Below are positions 37,079 to 45,515 of a stretch of 64,000 nt of DNA, piece by piece; within the stretch, counting starts at the first letter, position 1, and each line of letters starts with the position of its first letter. Both the position numbers and the translations under genes were made by a program. Source of the DNA: Gilichinskyi gelida (GTDB lineage: Bacteria > Acidobacteriota > Thermoanaerobaculia > Gp7-AA8); assembly GCA_038040385.1 (NCBI GenBank), contig JBBPII010000014.1:62001-126000 (forward strand), read 5' to 3'. The notes under the pieces were generated by a model, which saw nothing but the letters and a program-made list of their open reading frames with translations, was not told the origin of the DNA and did not search any database.

Positions 37079-40000
37079 TCAGAAGTCGTCCGGCCCCTCG
37101 CGCTCCACCGCGTCTTTCGGCGCTTTCACCACGATCGGCGGGAGGCCAGCCTGCTTCAATTGTGCGTTGAGGGCGGCGAGCGTTTCACCGCGCAGGGCGT
37201 CCCACCGCTTCAGGACCTCCCCCAGCGCTCTAGACCGGTCGGCGGCCGCGGCGACGCCCTGCGTGGTCGGCGCGACGTCCGCTCCCTGCAGCAGCGACAT
37301 CACCGCGCGCAGAGAAAATGCGACGCTGTTGAGCGACTCCGCTGCCGCGGCGCCCGCGGCGGGCGGGCCGAAACCGCCGCCCCCCTCCCCCTCCAGCGCG
37401 GCGGCCGTCTTGTCGAAGTCCGCGAGCGCGGTCGCTACCGCCGGCGGCGGATTCTGGATGGCCTTGACCTGTTCGCGCACCCCGCGCAGGCGGTCGAGCG
37501 CCGCGTACGCGCGCACCGTGCCGTCATACATCTCCTTCGACAGCCGGAACTGCTCGGCGAGCCCCTCGCGCGGCGTCTTCACCCGCGGGTCCATCACCAC
37601 ACGAAGGGGCTGGGTCGACGACTTGCCATCGACGGTCAGCCGGACTGTGTAGTCGCCCGGCACGACCCACGGCGAAGTGGGAATCGGCGGCGTGTTGTAC
37701 GCGATCGCGGCGATGGGATAAACAATCTGCGCCTGCGGCAGCGGTGAGTAGTGCAGGTCGCACAGGAAGCGGTGGCCGCCCGGCGCGGTCGAGAGCACCT
37801 GCGCCGGCCGTATCCAGTACCACGGCACGTTGGCGTGATCCTTCGGCGCCTCGGCCTTGTCCGCGCTGGAGTAGCGGCGGACGAGCTTCCCGCCGGCGTC
37901 GAGAATCTCGAGCGTCACGCTCTTCGCCGGCGCGCCGAGGACGTAGTCGATGATCGCGCCGTCGGGCGGGTTCTGCCCCGCCGGCTCGTCGGGCGAGATG
38001 GGTGTGTCGGTGTTCTTGTTCCAGCGGAAGCGGTACGCGCGCGCGGGCTTGAGGAGCGCGCTCGTCGAACGCGCCTGCCGCAGCGGCTCGATGTCGTCGA
38101 GGATCCAGAAGCCGCGGCCGTGCGTGGCGACGACCACGTCGTCGTCCTTCAGCACAAGGTCGCGGATCGACGACGCCGGCATGTTCTGCCGCACCGACTG
38201 CCAGCGGTCGCCGTCGTCGAAGGAGACCCACACCTGCGTCTCGCTGCCGGCGAAGAGCAGCCCCTTGGTCTTCGGATCTTCACGGACCACGTTGACGATC
38301 CCGCCGGCGGGGATGCCGGCCACGATCTCCGTCCACGACTTGCCGCCGTCGCGCGTCCGCAGGATGTGCGGGCGGAGGTCGTCGAGGCGGAAGGTATTGA
38401 TGGCGGCGTACGCGGTCAGCGGATCGAAGTGCGAGGCCTCCATGATCGACACCTTCGCCCACGGCACGAGCTGCGGGGGGGTGACGTCCTTCCAGTTCTT
38501 CCCGCCGTCGGCGGTGACGTGAATCAGGCCGTCGTCGGTGCCGATCCAAATGCGGTTGACGTCCAGCGGTGACGGCGCGATGGCGTAGATCACCCCGCGC
38601 TGCCGCGGCTTGGCCGCCGGGGAGTCTTTGTAGACGCCGACGTTCGCCGGGACATCCCACGTCTTGCGCGTCAGGTCGGGGCTGATCTCCGTCCAGCTCT
38701 TCCCGCCGTTCGACGTCTTCCACAGCGTGTTCGACGCGAAGTAGAGGATGTGCGGATCGACCGGAGAGAAGATCACCGGCTGGGTACGGATGGTGCGGTA
38801 GTTCGGCCCGCGCAGCGGCTTCGGCCCCACCTGCTGCACCTGCCCGGTGCGGCGGTCGTAGCGCGAGACCTTTCCGCCGTAGACGACATCGGGGTCGAGC
38901 GGATCGGGGACCGCGTAGCCGTACTCCTCGACGCCCACCGGATGCCACTCGCGGATGGTGACCTGCCCGTCGTCGCCGCGGCTGGCCACGCACGCCGATC
39001 CGCTCTCCTGCTCTCCACCGCATACCCGGTACGGGAAGGCGTTGTCGGTGTTGACGTGAAACATCTGCGCGGTGGGCTGGTTGTACCAGGAGCTCCACGA
39101 GACGCCGCCGTTGACGGTGATCACCGCGCCCTGATCCGAGGCGTTGAGGATGATGTTGGTGTCGTTCGGGTTGATCCAGAGGCGGTGGTAGTCGTCGCCG
39201 CCCGGCGCGCCGCGGAAGGAGTTGAAGGTCTTCCCGCCGTCGACGGACTTCCACGTCACGATGTTCGCCGCGTAGACCACGTCGGCGTTCTTCGGATCGG
39301 CGCGCACCTCGCAGAAGTCGCCGTCGCGGCCCCAGATGCGCTCGTCGTCGTTGGTGCGGCGCCAGCTCTCGCCGCCGTCGTCGGAGCGGTAGAGTCCGGA
39401 GTCCTTCCGCGCGTTGACGATGGCGTACAACCGCTTGCCGTCGGAGCGCGAGACCTCCAGGCCGACGCGGCTGAGCCCCTCTTTCGGCAGGCCGTTGGTC
39501 AACTGTTTCCAGTTCGTCCCGCCGTCGGTCGACTTGAACACGCCGCTCAGCGGCCCGCGGAAGTCGCCGTTCTCCCACGGCCCCTGCCGCGCCGCCCACA
39601 GCGCCGCGTAGACGGTGTCGGGGCTGGAGGGGTCGATGATGACGTCTATGCCGCCGGTGTTCTCGTCCTTGTACAGCACCTTCTCGAACGTTTTGGCGCC
39701 GTCGGTGGAGCGGAAAATGCCGCGCTCAACATTGGGCCCGTACGGGTGGCCGAGGACCGCGACGTAGAGGCGGTTCGGGTCGCGCGGGTCGACGGCGATC
39801 ATCGGAATCTGCTGGCCGTCGCGTAAGCCGAGGTGCTGCCATGTTTTACCGGCGTCGGTCGACTTGTAGATGCCGTCGCCGGTGGAGAGATCGGGACGCT
39901 GCAGGCCTTCACCGCTGCCGACATAGATGATGTTGGGGTCCGACGGGGCGACGGCGATGGCGCCGATCGAGCCGGTCGGCTGATCGTCGAAGACCGGCAG

Positions 40001-40222
40001 CCAGATCCGCCCGGCGTCGGTGGTCTTCCACACCCCGCCGTTGTTGACGCCGATGTAGAAGACGTTTGGCTGTAACGGGATGCCGACGGCCGCGACCGTA
40101 CGGCCGCCGCGGAAGGGGCCGATGTGGCGCCAGCGAAGGTCGCCAAAAACAGCGGGGTCCACCTGCGCGCCGAGCGCGCCGGCGACGAACAGCAGGGCGG
40201 GGGCGAGGCGGTGCAATTTCAT
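37079..40222 (-). CDS. secreted BNR/sortilin-like beta-propeller protein
   Basis: A 1047-residue protein with a signal peptide (LAPALLFVAGALGAQ). At least ten BNR-type repeats follow, seen as GIYKSTDAGKTWQ, GIFRSTDGAKTF, GVFKSTDGGTNWK, GLYRSDDGGESW, TLWKTSNGGKSW and LIHVTADGGKNW. They form Vps10/sortilin-like propellers to about residue 720. A beta-sandwich-like region and a helical C-terminus end it. Databases often name such proteins glycosyl hydrolases without proof; peptide binding or degradation is equally possible. No catalytic site is claimed. It is a separate transcription unit. Confidence 0.82.
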   Translation of the reverse strand: MKLHRLAPALLFVAGALGAQVDPAVFGDLRWRHIGPFRGGRTVAAVGIPLQPNVFYIGVNNGGVWKTTDAGRIWLPVFDDQPTGSIGAIAVAPSDPNIIYVGSGEGLQRPDLSTGDGIYKSTDAGKTWQHLGLRDGQQIPMIAVDPRDPNRLYVAVLGHPYGPNVERGIFRSTDGAKTFEKVLYKDENTGGIDVIIDPSSPDTVYAALWAARQGPWENGDFRGPLSGVFKSTDGGTNWKQLTNGLPKEGLSRVGLEVSRSDGKRLYAIVNARKDSGLYRSDDGGESWRRTNDDERIWGRDGDFCEVRADPKNADVVYAANIVTWKSVDGGKTFNSFRGAPGGDDYHRLWINPNDTNIILNASDQGAVITVNGGVSWSSWYNQPTAQMFHVNTDNAFPYRVCGGEQESGSACVASRGDDGQVTIREWHPVGVEEYGYAVPDPLDPDVVYGGKVSRYDRRTGQVQQVGPKPLRGPNYRTIRTQPVIFSPVDPHILYFASNTLWKTSNGGKSWTEISPDLTRKTWDVPANVGVYKDSPAAKPRQRGVIYAIAPSPLDVNRIWIGTDDGLIHVTADGGKNWKDVTPPQLVPWAKVSIMEASHFDPLTAYAAINTFRLDDLRPHILRTRDGGKSWTEIVAGIPAGGIVNVVREDPKTKGLLFAGSETQVWVSFDDGDRWQSVRQNMPASSIRDLVLKDDDVVVATHGRGFWILDDIEPLRQARSTSALLKPARAYRFRWNKNTDTPISPDEPAGQNPPDGAIIDYVLGAPAKSVTLEILDAGGKLVRRYSSADKAEAPKDHANVPWYWIRPAQVLSTAPGGHRFLCDLHYSPLPQAQIVYPIAAIAYNTPPIPTSPWVVPGDYTVRLTVDGKSSTQPLRVVMDPRVKTPREGLAEQFRLSKEMYDGTVRAYAALDRLRGVREQVKAIQNPPPAVATALADFDKTAAALEGEGGGGFGPPAAGAAAAESLNSVAFSLRAVMSLLQGADVAPTTQGVAAAADRSRALGEVLKRWDALRGETLAALNAQLKQAGLPPIVVKAPKDAVEREGPDDF

Positions 40223-40340
40223 GGCGGCGGATTATGTCATCCCGCGATTTGGGGGGGCGGAATTCGGGCGGGTTTTGAGGTATTCTCCATCACGTCCCCA
40301 CCCCGCGATAACCGAACAAACACGAGGAGCGCGTCCCGAG

Positions 40341-43300
40341 ATGAACGTCCGCCGGTACTTCGTATTGCTGCTGCTTTGCTTTGCCTTTCTCGCCCAAACG
40401 GCTTTGGCCGTCTCTCCGAATGTCGTCATCAGCCAGGTCTACGGCGGCGGCGGCAACTCCGGGGCGAACTTCCGGAACGACTACATCGAGCTGTTCAACC
40501 GCGGGACGTCGCCCGTCACACTGACGGGCTGGTCGGTTCAATACAGCAGCTCGACGGGCACAGGCCTGTTCTCGTCGAACGTCACGAACCTGTCCGGCAC
40601 GATCAATCCGGGCCAGTACTACCTCGTTCAAGAGGCCTCGACCGCCGCAGTCGGTGCGGTCCTGCCGACGCCGAACGCCACCGGCACCATCGCCATGGCC
40701 AGCGGCGCGGGAAAGGTCGTGCTCGTCAACGGAGGCGGCCTGGCGTGCAACGGCAGCAGCACGCCATGCAACGCGGCGCAGCTCGCGCAGATCGTCGATC
40801 TCGTCGGCTACGGCGGCGGCACGAACTTTTCCGAAGGAAACGCTCCGACGGCGACGCTCACCAACACCACTGCCGCGATTCGCAAGGCCAACGGCTGCAC
40901 GGACACCGACAACAACGCCGCCGACTTCAACGCTGCCGCGGGAACGCCGCGCAACTCCTCCACGACCATCCCTCCCTGCACCATCACCAACAACCCACCG
41001 TCGATCAACGCGCCGGCCAATCCGATCACCTCCGTGCTGCAAAACGCCGCACCGTTCAACGTCAGCCTGACCGGCAGCGACGACAACAACATCTTCAGCT
41101 GGTCCGCGACGCCGGGCACCGGCGTCTCGAGCGTCACCGTCGCCAGCGGGCAAGGGACCGCGAACATCGGCTACACCGTCACCCTGGTGAGCAACTTCAC
41201 CGGGACGGCGACCTTCACCGCATCGCTCACCGATAACGTCAACGCGCCGGTGACTCGGACGGTCAACATCCAGGTCAACGCGGCGCCCGTCAACAACCCG
41301 CCGACGATCACGCCGCCCCTCAACCCGATCACCACGGTCGAGTCGAACGCGCCGGCCTTCACCGTCAGCCTGACCGGCAACGATGACGGCGCGATCTACA
41401 ACTGGAGCGCCAGCCCGAGCACCGGCATCTCGCTCGTCACCGTGACCGGCGGCCAGGGAACGGCCACCGCCACCTTCACCGTCATGTTGCAGGGCGGCTT
41501 CAGCGGCACTGCCACCTTCACCGCGTTCCTCTCCGACAACGTCAACGCGCCTGCCGCGCAGGCCGTCAACATCACCGTCACCGCTCCTCCCCCGCCGCCC
41601 AATCACCTGGTCATCAGCCAGGTCTACGGCGGCGGCGGCAACTCGGGCGCGACGTACCAGAACGACTACGTCGAGATCTACAACCCAACCGTCGCGCCGG
41701 TCGACATCGCCGGATGGACGCTGCAGTACTTCTCGGCCACCAGCACCGGTCCGTCGACCAACATGCAGCCGCTCGGCGGCGTGGTCGGACCCGGCGAGTA
41801 CTTCCTCGTCTCTCTCGCCTCGGGCGGCGCGGTCGGCGCGCCCCTCCCCCTGGCGAACATCGACGGCAGCATCAACATGAGCGCCACCGCCGGCAAGATC
41901 GCGCTGGCCAGCAACGGCGATCCGCTCATCGGTCCCTCGGGCTGCCCGGTCGGCTCCGATCCCGACCTCGTCGACTTCGTCGGCTACGGCACCACCGCCA
42001 ACTGCCGCGAGGGAAGCACCAACGCGCCGGCGGCCAGCAACACCACCGCGCTCTTCCGCAAGAACTCCGGCCTCACCGACACCGACGTCAACGGCTTCGA
42101 CTTCGTGGTCGGCGCTCCGAATCCCCGTCGCACCACGCCGATCCAGGAGATCGGACCGTTCGTGGTGACCACGGATCCGGCCTCCGGCGCATCCATTGCT
42201 CCGAAAGACGCCAGCATCACCATCACCTTCAGCGAGCCGGTCGACGTCACCGGCACCTGGTACGACATCACCTGCGTCAGCAGCGGCAACCACGGCATCA
42301 ACGACGCCACCTTCGCCGTCACCGACGGCGGCGGGACACACGTCATCACGCCGAACGCCAACTTCACCCCCGGCGAGCAGTGCACCGTCACCGTCTTCAA
42401 GACTCAGATCCACGACGTCGACCTCGACGACAGCGGCGCGAACACCGACACGCTGCCGGCGAACAAGATCTGGACGTTCACCGTCGCCACCGGCGCCGCG
42501 CCGCCGTACACCTCCGACGTCCATCTGACGTTCGGCAATCCGTCCGGCGCCATCGCCGACGTGAACTTCCCGAACAACTACCTGATGGAGAAGCCGGGAA
42601 TCGCGCTCTCCTACAACCGCGACAAGGGAACCCCGAACTGGGTGAGCTGGCACCTCGAGACCGCCTGGTACGGCACGCTCGCCCGCGTCGACACCTTCCG
42701 TCCCGATCCGGCCGTCCCGCCCGACTGGTACCGCGTGCAGGCCTTCGACTTCTTCGCCAGCGGCTTCGACCGCGGCCACATGACGCCGAACGCCGACCGC
42801 GACAACGAGAACCGCATCCCCGTCAACCAGGAAACCTACCTGATGTCCAACATGGTTCCGCAGGCGCCTGACAACAATCAGGGTCCGTGGGCCAACATGG
42901 AGAACGCCCTGCGCGGGCTCACCGACGCCGGCAACGAGCTGTACATCGTTTCCGGTCCGTGGGGCGTGGGCGGCACCGGAAGTAACGGCGGCGTGAGCAC
43001 CACCCTCGCCGGCGGCCATGTGACCGTCCCGGCCCAGACCTGGAAAGTGGTGCTCGTTCTGCCGAAGGCGAGCGGCGACGACGTCGCGCGCGCCACCGCG
43101 TCGACGCGCACCATCGCCGTGATCATGCCGAACACGCAGGGCATCCGCACCACCAACTCCAACGACTGGCAGGGCTACCTGGTCAGCGTCGACCAGGTGG
43201 AAGCGCTGACCGGCTACGACTTCTTCGCCAACGTCTCCGACTCGGTGGAGAACGCGGTCGAGGCGGGCGTGAACGGCAACAATCCGCCGGGCGCCGCCAA

Positions 43301-45119
43301 CCAGTCGATCGCCACCAACGAGGACACGGCGAAGACCTTCACCCTCGACGCGGTCAGCCCGACCAACGCGCCGCTGACCTACACCATCACCACCGCTCCG
43401 TCGCACGGCGCGCTTTCCTGCACCGCCTCATGCACCTACACGCCGGCGCCCGACTTCAACGGCACCGACAGCTTCAAGTACACCGCCAGCAACTCCTCCG
43501 GCACGTCCAACACCGCCACGGTCAGCATCACCGTGTTCGAAGTGAACGATCCGCCGACCGCGGCGAACGACGTCAAATCGACCGATGAGGACACCACTCT
43601 CACCTTCGCCGCGTCCGACCTGACCTCCAACGACAGCGCCGGTCCGGCCAACGAGAGCGGCCAGTCGCTCACGGTCGTCTCGGTCAGCTCCACCGCCGAC
43701 ACGCACGGCAGCGTCTCGCTCGCCGGCGGCCAAGTGACCTACAGCCCCGCCGCGAACTACAACGGCCCGGCGAGCTTCACCTACCACGTCTGCGACAACG
43801 GCATCACCGCCGGCCTGGCCGACGCAAAGTGCGCCGACGCCACGGTCAACGTCACCGTCAATCCGGTCAACGATCCTCCGACCGCCACCGTCAGCGCGCC
43901 GTCGACCTCTCCGGAGGGAACGGCCGTCACTGCCAGCGCCACCGCCAGCGATCCGGATTCGGGTGACTCGCTCAGCTACGCCTGGAGCGTCACCAAGAAC
44001 GGTTCGCCGTACGCCAGCGGCAGCGGCGCGTCCATCACCTTCACTCCCGACGACAACGGCTCGTACGTCGCCGCGGTGGTGGTCACCGACGGCAGCGGCG
44101 CCACCGCCGGCAGCTCGCAGACGGTCGCCGTCACCAACGTGGCGCCGGCCATCACCGCCGCCTCGCTCTCCTCGGCCTCGGTCGCCGAAAACGGCAGCGT
44201 CACGATCTCCGGCAGCTTCACCGATCCGGGCAGCGACGACACGCACGTGGTCACGGTGAACTGGAGCGACGGCGTTTCCACGAGCTCGCTGGTAAAGGGC
44301 GCCCGCACCTTCTCGCTCACCCATCAGTACCTCGACGACGCGCCGTCGGGGACGGCGTCCGACGCCTACGCGGTATCGGTGACGGTCTCCGACGACGACG
44401 GCGGCAACGGCTCGGCCGGCGCCGGCGTCACCGTGAACAACGTCGCGCCGCTGATCGCCTCCGTCACCGGTCCGACCGCGCCGATCGCCTTCGGCGGCGC
44501 CGCGTCGATCAGCTTCAACTACACCGACGCCGGCACGCTCGACACGCACACCGCGACCGTCACCTGGGGCGACGCCTCGTCGTCGGCCGCCACCTGCGCC
44601 GCCGGCACCTGCACCGCCTCGCACACCTATGGCGCCGCGGGCGTGTACACCGTGGGCATCACTCTGACCGATGATGACACCGGCACCGCCACGGCGACCT
44701 TCGCCGACGTCGTCGTCTACGACACCGACGGCGGCTTCGTCACCGGCGGCGGCTGGATCAACTCCGGCGGCAAGGGGAACGTCGGCTTCAACGTGAAGTA
44801 TCAGGATCACGACGCCACCACCCCGTCGGGCAACCTCGAGTTCCAGATCCCCGGCGGCGGGAAGCTCAACTTCAAGAGCACCTCGTTCGACTGGCTGGTG
44901 ATCACCGGCGCGAAGGCGCAGACCGCGGGCCACGGCACCGTCGACGGTGTCGCCGGCTACGCCTTCGTCTTCACCGCCACCGACGGCAAGATGGCGGGCG
45001 ACAAGATCGACAAGTTCCGCATCCGCATCACGAAGGAATCGACGAACACCGTCGTCTTCGACAACAGCGCCGCCGGCGCCGACGTCATGGGCGGCGGCAA
45101 CATCACCATTCATCAGTAA
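40341..45119 (+). CDS. giant secreted DNA/RNA non-specific endonuclease with LTD, Ig-like and PKD-like modules
   Basis: A 1592-residue protein with a signal peptide (YFVLLLLCFAFLAQTALA). Modules in order: lamin-tail domain (VISQVYGGGGNSGANFRNDY), two tandem repeats of about 95 residues (NAAPFNVSLTGSDDNNI type), a second lamin-tail domain, a Big_5-like domain (VTTDPASGASIAPKDASITI), the nuclease with DRGHMTPNADR (catalytic His813), cadherin/Ig-like repeats (NDPPTAANDVKSTDEDTTL), PKD-like domains and a C-terminal VTGGGWINSGGKGNVGFN domain. It should degrade extracellular DNA or RNA for nutrients, competition or biofilm turnover. A terminator follows directly. Confidence 0.9.
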   Translation: MNVRRYFVLLLLCFAFLAQTALAVSPNVVISQVYGGGGNSGANFRNDYIELFNRGTSPVTLTGWSVQYSSSTGTGLFSSNVTNLSGTINPGQYYLVQEASTAAVGAVLPTPNATGTIAMASGAGKVVLVNGGGLACNGSSTPCNAAQLAQIVDLVGYGGGTNFSEGNAPTATLTNTTAAIRKANGCTDTDNNAADFNAAAGTPRNSSTTIPPCTITNNPPSINAPANPITSVLQNAAPFNVSLTGSDDNNIFSWSATPGTGVSSVTVASGQGTANIGYTVTLVSNFTGTATFTASLTDNVNAPVTRTVNIQVNAAPVNNPPTITPPLNPITTVESNAPAFTVSLTGNDDGAIYNWSASPSTGISLVTVTGGQGTATATFTVMLQGGFSGTATFTAFLSDNVNAPAAQAVNITVTAPPPPPNHLVISQVYGGGGNSGATYQNDYVEIYNPTVAPVDIAGWTLQYFSATSTGPSTNMQPLGGVVGPGEYFLVSLASGGAVGAPLPLANIDGSINMSATAGKIALASNGDPLIGPSGCPVGSDPDLVDFVGYGTTANCREGSTNAPAASNTTALFRKNSGLTDTDVNGFDFVVGAPNPRRTTPIQEIGPFVVTTDPASGASIAPKDASITITFSEPVDVTGTWYDITCVSSGNHGINDATFAVTDGGGTHVITPNANFTPGEQCTVTVFKTQIHDVDLDDSGANTDTLPANKIWTFTVATGAAPPYTSDVHLTFGNPSGAIADVNFPNNYLMEKPGIALSYNRDKGTPNWVSWHLETAWYGTLARVDTFRPDPAVPPDWYRVQAFDFFASGFDRGHMTPNADRDNENRIPVNQETYLMSNMVPQAPDNNQGPWANMENALRGLTDAGNELYIVSGPWGVGGTGSNGGVSTTLAGGHVTVPAQTWKVVLVLPKASGDDVARATASTRTIAVIMPNTQGIRTTNSNDWQGYLVSVDQVEALTGYDFFANVSDSVENAVEAGVNGNNPPGAANQSIATNEDTAKTFTLDAVSPTNAPLTYTITTAPSHGALSCTASCTYTPAPDFNGTDSFKYTASNSSGTSNTATVSITVFEVNDPPTAANDVKSTDEDTTLTFAASDLTSNDSAGPANESGQSLTVVSVSSTADTHGSVSLAGGQVTYSPAANYNGPASFTYHVCDNGITAGLADAKCADATVNVTVNPVNDPPTATVSAPSTSPEGTAVTASATASDPDSGDSLSYAWSVTKNGSPYASGSGASITFTPDDNGSYVAAVVVTDGSGATAGSSQTVAVTNVAPAITAASLSSASVAENGSVTISGSFTDPGSDDTHVVTVNWSDGVSTSSLVKGARTFSLTHQYLDDAPSGTASDAYAVSVTVSDDDGGNGSAGAGVTVNNVAPLIASVTGPTAPIAFGGAASISFNYTDAGTLDTHTATVTWGDASSSAATCAAGTCTASHTYGAAGVYTVGITLTDDDTGTATATFADVVVYDTDGGFVTGGGWINSGGKGNVGFNVKYQDHDATTPSGNLEFQIPGGGKLNFKSTSFDWLVITGAKAQTAGHGTVDGVAGYAFVFTATDGKMAGDKIDKFRIRITKESTNTVVFDNSAAGADVMGGGNITIHQ

Positions 45120-45137
45120 CGATCGCGCACACCCTTT

Positions 45138-45175
45138 AAAATGGCCGCCATGTATCGCATGGCGGCCATTTTTTT
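45138..45175 (+). terminator. rho-independent terminator of the nuclease gene
   Basis: AAAATGGCCGCCATG pairs perfectly (15 bp) with CATGGCGGCCATTTT around a TATCG loop and is followed by more T residues. It lies 19 bases after the nuclease stop. It also contains the ATG of the TonB-receptor remnant. Confidence 0.85.
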
Positions 45176-45447
45176 GCTTCTCGCCACTCCGCTTCTCGCC
45201 CAACAGCGCCCAGAAGACCATCGGCGAAGTCACCCTCTTCGTCGAGGAGCAGCTCAAGGTCGAGGCGGCGACCAAGACCGAGATCCCCATCTCCAAGGCG
45301 CCGAGCGCCGTCACCGTCATCACCGCCAAGCAGATCGAGGAGTCGGGCATGCACTCGGTGCCCGACCTGCTGCGCCTGGTCGCCGGCGTCAACGTCCGCT
45401 GGAACCCGATGACCCAGACCATCGACATCTCAGCGTCGAGGCTTTAG
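45150..45447 (+). pseudogene. truncated, frameshifted TonB-dependent receptor (plug remnant)
   Basis: A signal peptide (MYRMAAIFLLLATPLLAQ) begins at 45150. The plug-domain start (SAQKTIGEVTLF, then IPISKAPSAVTVITAKQIEE and PDLLRLVAGVNVRW) lies in another frame, implying a frameshift near 45202. The frame stops after about 85 plug residues, at ISASRL, where a receptor would continue with the rest of the plug and a 22-strand barrel. Nothing barrel-like follows; the next gene is convergent. It is a dead remnant, probably of a siderophore or saccharide receptor. Confidence 0.8.
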
Positions 45448-45515
45448 TTGCCGGTAGACCATCGGGAGAGAGTCAGCAGTCGTTCGCGAAGTGGCTTCGC
45501 GCGCGCGGGTGAGGA

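Noticed and set aside
34655..37747. 1030-codon plus-strand open frame
   Set aside because: Shadow of the lipoprotein dihaem cytochrome; low-complexity composition and no domain.
37079..40222. Calling the BNR-repeat protein a glycosyl hydrolase
   Set aside because: Only propeller repeats are visible; no glycosidase active site can be pointed to.
40290..43406. 1038-codon minus-strand open frame
   Set aside because: Shadow of the secreted nuclease; Gly/Arg/Val-rich and lacking any recognisable motif.
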